DNA of 39,299 bases, from positions 1 through 39,299 of the forward strand of contig JAEUHK010000110.1 in the NCBI GenBank assembly GCA_016795465.1. Direction: 5' to 3'. Made by a program: the position numbers and the translations under genes. The notes below the pieces were generated by a model. The model was not told the origin of the DNA. It saw only the letters and a program-made list of their open reading frames with translations, and made no database searches. This stretch comes from Verrucomicrobiaceae bacterium. Its GTDB lineage: Bacteria; Verrucomicrobiota; Verrucomicrobiia; Verrucomicrobiales; Verrucomicrobiaceae. Positions 1 to 6,953 of this stretch are shown one piece after another. Each line of letters begins with the position of its first letter. Position 1 is the first letter of the stretch.

Positions 1-52
1 GGCAGTTCCCTCCTGCCGCGCCTACGTTTCACGCCCTCCCCACCGCGCACGC

Positions 53-1027
53 ATGGTCCGGCTCCTCACGCAACACGGTCAGCTCATCGACTGGAACGAC
101 GAAAAGATTCGCCCGTTCCCGGACAATCTTGTGTTCCTCGATCTGCTGAACCCCGGACGCGCGGCGGAGCTGGAGGCGGAAAAATGGCTGGAGTATCAAC
201 TGCCCACCCGCGCGGAGATGCAGGAGATCGAGGAGTCCAGCCGGCTCTACGCGGAGAAAGGCGCGCTTTACATGACGGCGTGGATACCGGTGGGACTCGA
301 CACCACGGAGCCGGAGAGCACCTCGATCTCGTTCGTGATCGCACCGGACTGTCTCACGACCGTGCGTTATGCCGATCCGCTGGCCTTCCGCATCCTCGTG
401 GACCAGGTGCGCCGCCAGTGCGTCACGCCGGTGTCGAGTGACGCGGTCTTTCTGCTGCTCATGGAGCTCTTCGTGGCCCGCATCGCGGACGCGTTGCAGA
501 TCGTGGAGGCTGATTTGAAGAAAATCTGCCATGAGATATTCTCCCGCAGCACGCAGAAGACGGATGCCGCGGTGGAAAAGGACCTCGCGGAGGTGGTGAA
601 GCTGCTCGGCCGCCGCAGCGCCCTCGTGGCAAACCTTCGTGAGAGCCTGCTGAGCCTCAGCCGCATGCTGCAGTTCTTCCTCAACAATGCCGCCACCTGG
701 ATGCGGGGTGATCTCGCGGCGCAGTTCCGCAGCGTGATGCGGGACATCAAGAGCCTCGATGAATACACGAACCAGCAGACGCAGGAGATGACCTTCCTGC
801 TGGAGTCCACGCTGGGGCTCATCAACATCCAGCAGAACCAGATCATCAAGATCTTCACCGTGGCCAGCGTGCTTTTCATGCCGCCGACGCTCATTGCGAG
901 CATTTACGGCATGAATGTGAAGCTGCCGGCGCAGGACAATCCCTTCGCTTTCATCCTGGTGATGGTCACGATCATTCTCTCGGCCATCGTGCCGATCGTG
1001 TACTTCAAGCGCAAGAAGCTGCTTTGA
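53..1027 (+). CDS. corA: CorA-family magnesium/divalent metal channel
   Basis: Inner-membrane channel expected to bring Mg2+ (or Co2+/Ni2+) into the cell as a homopentamer. The 324-residue protein has a long soluble, helix-rich N-terminal part and two C-terminal membrane helices. The signature Y-G-M-N lies at the end of the first helix (GMN at residues 286-288), followed by a short loop and a second helix ending in a basic K-R-K-K tail, which is the CorA layout. The length is normal for the family. The start has no Shine-Dalgarno sequence upstream. It is convergent with metX, with a 13-base gap and no obvious terminator. A ZntB-type zinc transporter is the main alternative, as the fold is the same. 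Confidence 0.9.
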   Translation: MVRLLTQHGQLIDWNDEKIRPFPDNLVFLDLLNPGRAAELEAEKWLEYQLPTRAEMQEIEESSRLYAEKGALYMTAWIPVGLDTTEPESTSISFVIAPDCLTTVRYADPLAFRILVDQVRRQCVTPVSSDAVFLLLMELFVARIADALQIVEADLKKICHEIFSRSTQKTDAAVEKDLAEVVKLLGRRSALVANLRESLLSLSRMLQFFLNNAATWMRGDLAAQFRSVMRDIKSLDEYTNQQTQEMTFLLESTLGLINIQQNQIIKIFTVASVLFMPPTLIASIYGMNVKLPAQDNPFAFILVMVTIILSAIVPIVYFKRKKLL

Positions 1028-1040
1028 CCATCATCGCGCC

Positions 1041-2249
1041 TCACTCCACCTCGGCCACGGTGCGGTCGATGGAGTTCTTCTCCCAGCGGCCTTCGAGGGT
1101 GTAGGCCAGGTGCGGGGTGTAGAGCTGCGGCTCGAGCAGGAAGGAATCGTGACCTTTGTCCGAGTGCACGGTGATGTGCATCGAGGACACGCCCGCCTTT
1201 TCCAGATGCGAGACAAGCTCCGCCTGCTCCTCGGGGTAGAAACAGAAATCGCTGTCGATGCTGAAGACGAGATAATGCTGTCCGGCGGCCCGCGAGCGGG
1301 CAAAGAGGTCCTCGTAGCTGTCCACGCCGGCATCCCGCAGCGGATCAAAGCGCAGCCACATGTCGGCGATGCGCAGGTAGGTGTTCGCATCGAAGCGCTT
1401 CACGAACTTTTTGCCCTGGTGGAGCATGTAGCTCTCCACGTTGTGCTGCACGCGATACCACGCGAGCGTGTCACCGCCCTGCTTCACATCCTGGCGGGCA
1501 CGCCGCTCGATGGCGTCGAGATGCACAAAGGTCTTGTGCGAGATCATGCGGGCGAGGGCGAGGCCGTACTCGGGCGTCTTGTCCTCGGTGTAGGCACCGC
1601 CGTTGAAGTGGGGATCGTTTTCGATGGCGAGCACCTGCTCAAAAAGCGTGAGCCGCGTGAGCACCGTGGTGCGGCAGCCGGTGGCCACGGGGATGACGAG
1701 CTTCACGCGGTCCGGGTGCAGCGTGGCGAGATTGATGGCGAGCAGGCCGCCCACGCTCGATCCGATCACCGCGTGCAGCTTTTCAATGCCGAGCGAGTCG
1801 AGCAGCGCGAGCTGCGAGGCCACCACATCGCTCGTGCGCACCTGGGGGAAGTCGCGACCATACGGCTTGCCAGTGGCGGGATTGATCGAAAGCGGCCCGC
1901 TGGAGCCGTAGCAGCCGCCGAGGTAGTTCGCGCAGATGATGAAGTAGCGTTTCGTGTCGAGCGCCTTGTCCGGGCCGATGAAAAGGTCCCACCAGCCGTG
2001 ATGCAGGTCCTCCGTCCAGCGGTCGGCGGTGCCCTCGACGTGGGTGTTCAGCCCGGCGGCATGCTGGCTGCCGGAAAGGGCATGAAAGAGCAAGATGGCG
2101 TTCGATTTGGAGGCGTTCAGCTTCCCGTAGGTCTCGTAGGCCACCGTGATGCCGGGAAGGGACTCGCCGCAGGCAAAACGAAACGGCTCCTCCGCACTGC
2201 CGGTGTGGAAAAACTTCGTCGTGACTTCTTTGGTGGCCGCTTTGGACAT
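1041..2249 (-). CDS. metX: Homoserine O-acetyltransferase (MetX-type alpha/beta hydrolase)
   Basis: Transfers an acyl group from acyl-CoA to L-homoserine, the first committed step of methionine synthesis, in the cytoplasm. The protein (402 residues from this start) has the MetX core: a W-W-D-L-F-I-G-P stretch, then N-Y-L-G-G-C-Y-G-S-S-G-P and P-A-T-G-K-P-Y-G. The nucleophile elbow G-S-S-V-G-G has Ser at about residue 165. The late D-F-C-F-Y-P-E-E segment and G-H-D-S-F-L supply the catalytic Asp and His. The ATG at 2249 is preferred because homology-like sequence starts there; an in-frame ATG at 2294 and a GTG at 2300 would add a poorly conserved extension. MetX enzymes can use acetyl- or succinyl-CoA, and sequence inspection does not settle which. 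Confidence 0.92.
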   Translation of the reverse strand: MSKAATKEVTTKFFHTGSAEEPFRFACGESLPGITVAYETYGKLNASKSNAILLFHALSGSQHAAGLNTHVEGTADRWTEDLHHGWWDLFIGPDKALDTKRYFIICANYLGGCYGSSGPLSINPATGKPYGRDFPQVRTSDVVASQLALLDSLGIEKLHAVIGSSVGGLLAINLATLHPDRVKLVIPVATGCRTTVLTRLTLFEQVLAIENDPHFNGGAYTEDKTPEYGLALARMISHKTFVHLDAIERRARQDVKQGGDTLAWYRVQHNVESYMLHQGKKFVKRFDANTYLRIADMWLRFDPLRDAGVDSYEDLFARSRAAGQHYLVFSIDSDFCFYPEEQAELVSHLEKAGVSSMHITVHSDKGHDSFLLEPQLYTPHLAYTLEGRWEKNSIDRTVAEVE

Positions 2250-2439
2250 GGAGCGTGGAAGAAACAGGCTCGCGAAGAAAGCGCAAGGCTGCATCCACAC
2301 CGCCAGCGCCGTCGCAAAATGCCTGCGACCGCCCCCTTGTGAAACTTTTCACAAAATCGGGTTGCCGCTCCGGCCTGCGCCCGGATACTCCGCGCCGAAA
2401 AACCCTCTTCGGCGGCCCCGGCCGCCCTACCCGCACCCC

Positions 2440-2985
2440 ATGGCCACCATTGTCGTTCAACGCCCGAAGCTCGCCTGGCACGAGCGCTGGTTCCTTTCCA
2501 CGCTCGTCAAGGGGCTCAAGATCACCCTTTCGCATGGTTTGAAGACCTTTCTCCAGATCGCCGGCAAGAAGCCGAAGATCACCATGGAGTATCCCGAGCA
2601 GAAGTGGGACGAGCACCTCCCCGAGCACTACCGCGGCGCCCCCACCCTCGTGACCGACGAACATGGCCGTGAGCGCTGCGTGAGCTGCCAGCTCTGCGAG
2701 TTCATCTGCCCTCCCAAGGCCATCAAGATCACCCCCGGCGAAATCCCCTCCGACGACCCCTGGGCCAAGGTGGAGAAGCGCCCGAAGGCTTTCGATATCG
2801 ACATGATTCGCTGCATCTACTGCGGCATGTGCGAGGAGGTCTGCCCGGAGCAGGCCATTTTCCTGCGGAAGGACTACGCCATCACCGGCCTCTCCCGGAA
2901 GGAAATGGTCCACGACAAGGCCAAGCTTTACGAGATTGGCGGCGTCCGCACCGGCCTCGTGAACAAGTGGAACGAGCTGAAATAG
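2440..2985 (+). CDS. nuoI: NADH-quinone oxidoreductase subunit I (NuoI), 2x[4Fe-4S] ferredoxin-like
   Basis: Complex I hydrophilic-arm subunit that passes electrons through clusters N6a and N6b toward the quinone site. The 181-residue product has an amphipathic N-terminal segment (G-L-K-I-T-L-S-H at about 25-32, typical of NuoI) and two full 4Fe-4S motifs of the CxxCxxCxxxCP type: Cys80/83/86/90 and Cys125/128/131/135. The Y-R-G-A-P and C-I-Y-C-G-M-C-E-E-V-C-P-E-Q-A-I stretches are characteristic. The ATG at 2440 matches the family start; the open frame extends further upstream but that part is not NuoI-like. No other nuo gene is adjacent, so the gene seems to stand apart from the rest of complex I. 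It is divergent from metX. Confidence 0.93.
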   Translation: MATIVVQRPKLAWHERWFLSTLVKGLKITLSHGLKTFLQIAGKKPKITMEYPEQKWDEHLPEHYRGAPTLVTDEHGRERCVSCQLCEFICPPKAIKITPGEIPSDDPWAKVEKRPKAFDIDMIRCIYCGMCEEVCPEQAIFLRKDYAITGLSRKEMVHDKAKLYEIGGVRTGLVNKWNELK

Positions 2986-3038
2986 CCTCGTTTCCGGCCT
3001 TTTGACCTCCTCGGAGCCAAAACGGACGGCCAAAGCAT

Positions 3039-3066
3039 TTGACGGACCGTTCGAGGTGGCTACCAT
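3039..3066 (+). promoter_or_regulatory. Candidate sigma70-type promoter for rpmB
   Basis: TTGACG at 3039-3044 and TACCAT at 3061-3066 are separated by 16 bases, resembling a -35/-10 pair, and sit just upstream of the L28 start at 3102. Transcription would begin near 3073. Support is by consensus similarity only. Confidence 0.4.
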
Positions 3067-3101
3067 CGCGCCCCCTTTCCCACCCCCACCTTACCAATCC
3101 T

Positions 3102-3365
3102 ATGGCTAAAGTTTGTCAAATCACCGGCGTCGGCGTCACTCGCGGCCACCACATCCATCGTAGCGGTAAAGCCAAGAAAGAAGGCGGTATCGGTCGTCAC
3201 ATCACGAAGCGTGTGAAGCGCGTCATCCTCCCCAACCTGCGCAAGAAGCGCATCTGGGTGCCGGAACTCGGCAAGTTCGTCGAGGTGAAGCTCACCGCCC
3301 GTGCCTTGAAGACCGTCAACAAGAACGGCGCTCTCAAGACCCTCAAGGCCGCTGGTCTGGTCTAA
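3102..3365 (+). CDS. rpmB: 50S ribosomal protein L28
   Basis: Structural protein of the large ribosomal subunit. The 87-residue, very basic product begins M-A-K-V-C-Q-I-T-G and continues with the typical basic run and R-I-W-V-P-E-L-G segment, then the L-T-A-R-A-L-K-T-V-N-K-N-G end found in L28. The ATG at 3102 gives the family length; an upstream in-frame ATG at 3039 would lie inside the candidate promoter. Only one cysteine is present near the N terminus, so it is not the four-cysteine zinc-binding form. The gene is monocistronic: a promoter candidate precedes it and a strong hairpin follows. L33, its usual partner in many bacteria, is absent next to it. Confidence 0.96.
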   Translation: MAKVCQITGVGVTRGHHIHRSGKAKKEGGIGRHITKRVKRVILPNLRKKRIWVPELGKFVEVKLTARALKTVNKNGALKTLKAAGLV

Positions 3366-3392
3366 GACCGGCCGACAGCTCGATTTTTCTCC

Positions 3393-3420
3393 AGCGGAGC
3401 CGGAAACGGCTCCGCTTTTT
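3393..3420 (+). terminator. Rho-independent terminator after rpmB
   Basis: A perfect 10-bp GC-rich stem (3393-3402 with 3407-3416) closes a GAAA tetraloop and is followed by a run of T (3416-3420). It sits 27 bases past the L28 stop and just before the convergent coaX stop, so it insulates the two transcripts. Confidence 0.88.
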
Positions 3421-3424
3421 GCGT

Positions 3425-4150
3425 TCAGGCCATGTTTCCCACCAGCCGCAGCCCGTGCAGCGTGAGGTCCGCATCCACCGCGATGTCTTCCTCCATGCCG
3501 CTGATGATCCACGCGGCATCACCGCCGGTGGCGACGATCTTTGGTGAAGACAATTCTTTGCGCAGGGCCTCCAGAATGCCTTTCACCATGCCGCGGTAGC
3601 CGATGGCGGCTCCGGCGAGGATGGCGTCCTTGGTGCTGGTGCCGATGGCGGTCACGGGTTCGCTCAAATCGACTCGTGGGAGCAGCGCGGTGCGTTCGTG
3701 GAGGTAGTCGGTCATCAGGCGCAGGCCTGGGGCGATCACGCCGCCAATGTAGTGCTTGTCCGCGCTGAGGATGTCGAAGGTCACCGCGGTGCCGAAGTCG
3801 ATCACGATGCCCGGTGCGCCGTGCATGTGCGCCAGCGCGATGGCGTTCGCGAGGCGGTCGGTGCCGATGGTGTCCGGTTTCGGATAACGGATGCCGATGC
3901 CCATCGGCGTGTCATGCCGCAGCACGGTCAAAGCGCTGCCAAACACCTCGCGGAAGGCCTCCACGGCCTTCGGCACGACACTGCACAGCACCACGCGGTC
4001 GAATTGCCAGCCAGCGGTCACCTCGCGCACGCTTTCCGGCGAAATCTCACGCGTCGCATGCTCGCGGCGATCGAGGATGACCTCCGCGGTGGCGAGTCCG
4101 AATTTCGTGCGGCCATTGCCGACGTCGATGAGCAGTTGGTGGGCGTTCAC
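3425..4150 (-). CDS. coaX: Type III pantothenate kinase
   Basis: Phosphorylates pantothenate, the first step of coenzyme A synthesis, in the cytoplasm. The 241-residue ASKHA-fold protein has the phosphate loop L-I-D-V-G-N-G-R-T-K-F-G near the N terminus (Asp9), the pantothenate-site stretch G-T-D-R-L-A-N-A, the D-F-G-T-A-V-T-F-D motif and G-G-V-I-A-P-G-L, all typical of CoaX and different from CoaA or CoaB. The GTG at 4150 is chosen because the phosphate loop follows directly, and because its last two bases overlap the TGA of the upstream MFS gene in a GTGA junction, implying translational coupling. Type III kinases are not feedback-inhibited by CoA in characterised members. Confidence 0.93.
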   Translation of the reverse strand: MNAHQLLIDVGNGRTKFGLATAEVILDRREHATREISPESVREVTAGWQFDRVVLCSVVPKAVEAFREVFGSALTVLRHDTPMGIGIRYPKPDTIGTDRLANAIALAHMHGAPGIVIDFGTAVTFDILSADKHYIGGVIAPGLRLMTDYLHERTALLPRVDLSEPVTAIGTSTKDAILAGAAIGYRGMVKGILEALRKELSSPKIVATGGDAAWIISGMEEDIAVDADLTLHGLRLVGNMA

Positions 4151-5388
4151 GCGGGCAGACTGCCGTTGTCGCGGCCTTTTGGCAAATCCCACAGCAGCTT
4201 CATCGCGAGCACGCCGAGCCATGGCGCGAGTCCGGCGATGACGAGGCCCTCGTCATACGAGCCGGTTTTGTCGGCGATCCAGCCGAAGATCTTGTGAAGC
4301 GGTGAGGTGACGGCCCACACCCACATGCTCAGCAGGCCGGTGATGCGGCCGACATGCGTGGCGGAGATCTCCTGCACGAAGCTGTAGTAGCACGGAAACA
4401 ACGCCAAAGCGCCGCCGCCGATGATGAGCAGCACGCCGAGTAGCAGCCAGCCCTGCGGCAGCCATGGCAAAGCGATGCTGAGCGAGGTGAGCAAACACGC
4501 ACCGGCATACACCCAGCGTCTCGCGCCATGCGCATCGAGGCCGCGTTTGGCCAGCCAGATGGAAACGACGCCCGCGAGCACGCAGCCGACATCGGTGGCG
4601 ATGTAGTAGGCGCTTTGGAAATTGAGCGCGGCGGCCTCGCTGTAGCCGCGGCCGGTTTGCAGGAACTTCATCAGCCACACGCGGTAGATGTGCCACACGC
4701 TCTGCGTGCCGGTGATGAGCAGCGCCAGCGCCCAAAAGCGTCGGCTGAGGATCAAATCGAAGAGTTGCGGCCCTCCGGCGGCTTTTTCGACCGGTGGAGC
4801 CGTTTCGAGCTCGCGAGGCCGCATCGAGACAAACCACAGCAAGACCCATCCGAGGCCCACCGCGCCGACAATGACGAAGGCACCGCGCCAGGAGCCGAGG
4901 TCGTCGGTCATGAGCGCTTTCATGATTTGCGGCGTGACTATGGCGCCGATGCTCGCGCCGCTTTGCAGCACGCTGTTACCCATCGTGCGGTCCTTGGTGT
5001 CGAGCAGGGCAAACGTGGTCTTCAGAGCGCAGGGCCAGTGTCCGGCCTCGAAGAAGCCGAGCAGGATGCGGCAGATGAGCAGCTCCGAGTAGCTGCTGGT
5101 CCAGCCGGAGACCATGCCCATGATCGACCAGCCGGCTAAAACGACCGGATAAAGCCAGTAAACGCGCACACGGTCCGCCAGCAGCCCGAAGACGAGCGAC
5201 CCCACCGCGAATGCCCAGCCAAAATAGAGCTCCAGATTGCCATACTGCTCCTCACTGAGCCCAAACTCCTTCGTGACCCGCACCGAGGCATTCGCCAACG
5301 TGACGCGGTCCATGTAATTGATCGTCGTGGCCAGCAACAGCAGTCCGCAGACATACCATTTCCAGAAGTGTGGGCGATTTGAGGGCAT
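4147..5388 (-). CDS. MFS transporter, anion:cation symporter (ACS/ExuT-like) type
   Basis: Inner-membrane major facilitator with about 12 hydrophobic segments over 413 residues. The N-terminal helix carries T-I-N-Y-M-D-R, a hallmark of the ACS family that moves hexuronates, glucarate, phthalate or related organic anions with a cation. The loop 2-3 motif appears as G-L-L-A-D-R-V-R and helix 4 as C-R-I-L-L-G-F-F-E-A-G, which also fit ACS proteins. It is translationally coupled to coaX by a 4-base overlap, so pantothenate or a sugar acid are both possible substrates; the neighbouring sulfatase would favour a sugar acid. Substrate cannot be read from the sequence. Confidence 0.85.
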   Translation of the reverse strand: MPSNRPHFWKWYVCGLLLLATTINYMDRVTLANASVRVTKEFGLSEEQYGNLELYFGWAFAVGSLVFGLLADRVRVYWLYPVVLAGWSIMGMVSGWTSSYSELLICRILLGFFEAGHWPCALKTTFALLDTKDRTMGNSVLQSGASIGAIVTPQIMKALMTDDLGSWRGAFVIVGAVGLGWVLLWFVSMRPRELETAPPVEKAAGGPQLFDLILSRRFWALALLITGTQSVWHIYRVWLMKFLQTGRGYSEAAALNFQSAYYIATDVGCVLAGVVSIWLAKRGLDAHGARRWVYAGACLLTSLSIALPWLPQGWLLLGVLLIIGGGALALFPCYYSFVQEISATHVGRITGLLSMWVWAVTSPLHKIFGWIADKTGSYDEGLVIAGLAPWLGVLAMKLLWDLPKGRDNGSLPA

Positions 5389-5394
5389 GAGGAG

Positions 5395-5471
5395 CGTGAT
5401 GCGTGACGAGTGATGCGTGAATCACATACGGCGCGCATTGGGGATTCACGCATCACGGATTACGCATCACG
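5395..5471. repeat. Short palindromic/direct repeat cluster between MFS and sulfatase genes
   Basis: Two direct copies of a unit built on GTGATGCGTGA (5396-5406 and 5410-5420) face two inverted relatives (5443-5456 and about 5459-5471). The inner arms 5410-5423 and 5443-5456 are a perfect 14-bp inverted repeat with a 19-base loop. The right part supplies the last codons and stop of the sulfatase gene. It resembles short intergenic repeats I associate with Verrucomicrobiota and related phyla; that family link is from memory. Confidence 0.75.
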
Positions 5472-6862
5472 ATGGGCGGCAGCTTCGCGGCCAGCTTCTC
5501 ACGCAGGTCGTTGAGCACTTCCGCATGCTTCGGATCCTTCGCGAGGTTGGTGTACTCGTGTGGATCGGTGTCGTGGTCGTAGAGTTCGATGCCGTCGCGG
5601 CCTTCGTTCCATTCGGTGCAGCGCCAGCGGGCGGTGCGGATCGTGCGGCCCCAGAATTCGGCGTTTTTGCCCCGGCGGGCTTGGGTGAAGGCAGCGTCGT
5701 GGAGCTCGGTGGACGCTTTTTCGAGGAAGGGACGCAGGCTTTTGCCTTCGAGCTGCTTCGGCGATGCGATGCCGCACAAATCGCAAAGCGTGGGAAAGAC
5801 ATCGGTAAGCTCGATGAGGCTGTCGCTGCGCTGGCCGGCGGTTTTCATGCCGGGCGTGGCGAGGATGAAGGGCACGCGGGCGCTTTCCTCGAAGAGGCTG
5901 CGTTTGTGCCACAAACCGTGCTCGCCGAGGTGCCAGCCGTGGTCGGAGGTGAAGAGGATGATCGTGTTGTCATCGAGCCCGGCCTGTTTGAGCGAGTCGA
6001 GCAAGCGACCGACCTGCGCGTCGACATAGCTCACGCACGCGAGGTAGGCGCGGATGGCCGCGCGTCGTTGCTCGGGCGTGGCGGTGAGCGCATAGCCGGG
6101 CACCGCACCGTTGCGGGCAGGCTCGGGGATGTCGGCTTCGTCGTTTTCGGGCGCTTCGGGTAGGGTGATGCTTTCGAAGGGATACAGGTCGAAATACTTC
6201 GCCGGAGCCACGAGCGGCAGGTGAGGCCGATGGAAGCCGACGGCGAGGAAGAAGGGTGTGTTGTTCTCGCGCTTGCCAAGCCATTCGATGGCCGTTTTGG
6301 CGAAGACGCCATCGACGAGTTGATCATCGTCGCCGGGGATCTCCTGCCAGCCGAGGCCTTCTTTTTTGCCGCGCTTCACGTTGACGATGCTTTTGCGATC
6401 GGGCGGGAAGGGCAGTTCGCTTTTGAAGGGCGTGCCAAAGTCCCAGCCCTGCGGGTCATCCATGCTTTCGAGGCCGCTCGGCACGCCCAGATGGAAAATC
6501 TTGCCGCAGCGGGCCGTCGCGTAACCGTTTTCACGGAAGTGATGCGGCATCGTGAGCACGCCGGGATGGTTCTTGTAGAGGTTGTCCTCGTTGTTCGTGA
6601 CCCGCGTCGTGTTCGGTCGCATGCCGGTGAGCATGGATGAGCGCGAGGGATTGCAGTGCGGGAACTGGCAGAAGGCCTTGTTGAAGACCACGCCGCGCTT
6701 CGCCAGCGCGTCGAGGTTCGGCGTTTTCGCCTGCGGATGCCCGTAGCAGCCCAACGTGGCCGCGAGGTCGTCGGACATGAGCAGCAAGACATTCGGCTGC
6801 GCCGAAAATGAGGAATGGGTAATGGCGAATGACGAAAGGAGGACGAGTGCGAGTGATTTCAC
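5453..6862 (-). CDS. Secreted sulfatase, iduronate-2-sulfatase-like
   Basis: Predicted periplasmic or extracellular hydrolase of sulfate esters on polysaccharides. The 469-residue product starts with a short signal-like segment and then P-N-V-L-L-L-M-S-D-D with metal-binding Asp31/Asp32. The C-N-P-S-R-S-S motif (Cys70) is the type I sulfatase site whose Cys becomes formylglycine, so a maturation enzyme encoded elsewhere is needed. M-R-P-N-T-T, F-L-A-V-G-F-H-R-P-H and S-D-H-G-W-H-L-G-E-H also match the iduronate-2-sulfatase group. The GTG at 6862 gives the signal peptide directly; the open frame continues upstream without similarity. Both gene ends overlap short dispersed repeats: the signal peptide (6807-6837) and the stop (5453-5471). 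Confidence 0.88.
   Translation of the reverse strand: MKSLALVLLSSFAITHSSFSAQPNVLLLMSDDLAATLGCYGHPQAKTPNLDALAKRGVVFNKAFCQFPHCNPSRSSMLTGMRPNTTRVTNNEDNLYKNHPGVLTMPHHFRENGYATARCGKIFHLGVPSGLESMDDPQGWDFGTPFKSELPFPPDRKSIVNVKRGKKEGLGWQEIPGDDDQLVDGVFAKTAIEWLGKRENNTPFFLAVGFHRPHLPLVAPAKYFDLYPFESITLPEAPENDEADIPEPARNGAVPGYALTATPEQRRAAIRAYLACVSYVDAQVGRLLDSLKQAGLDDNTIILFTSDHGWHLGEHGLWHKRSLFEESARVPFILATPGMKTAGQRSDSLIELTDVFPTLCDLCGIASPKQLEGKSLRPFLEKASTELHDAAFTQARRGKNAEFWGRTIRTARWRCTEWNEGRDGIELYDHDTDPHEYTNLAKDPKHAEVLNDLREKLAAKLPPIVMRNP
6807..6837. repeat. Dispersed-repeat-like sequence forming part of the sulfatase signal peptide
   Basis: A purine-rich plus-strand tract made of variations on AATGRNGAATG. On the minus strand one unused frame reads F-V-I-R-H-Y-P-F-L-I, a pattern I recall as the translation of a common intergenic repeat in Verrucomicrobiota and Planctomycetes. 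In the sulfatase frame the same bases give the hydrophobic/cleavage part of the signal peptide (S-F-A-I-T-H-S-S-F). Identification rests on resemblance only. Confidence 0.5.
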
Positions 6863-6953
6863 GATGGGGCGTGAACGAACCACATGAAGTGATTCCTTCG
6901 CGACTCGGAAGATCGATTTCACCGAGCTTGCGCCACGTGAGCGCAGGCCTCTC

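Noticed and set aside
1110..2342. Long open frame on the plus strand opposite metX
   Set aside because: No domain or signal, low-complexity His/Arg/Gly-rich translation typical of the antisense of a GC-rich gene, and the minus-strand frame is a clear MetX.
1783..3066. Long minus-strand open frame across metX, the intergenic region and nuoI
   Set aside because: It spans two well-identified genes in other frames and has no family likeness.
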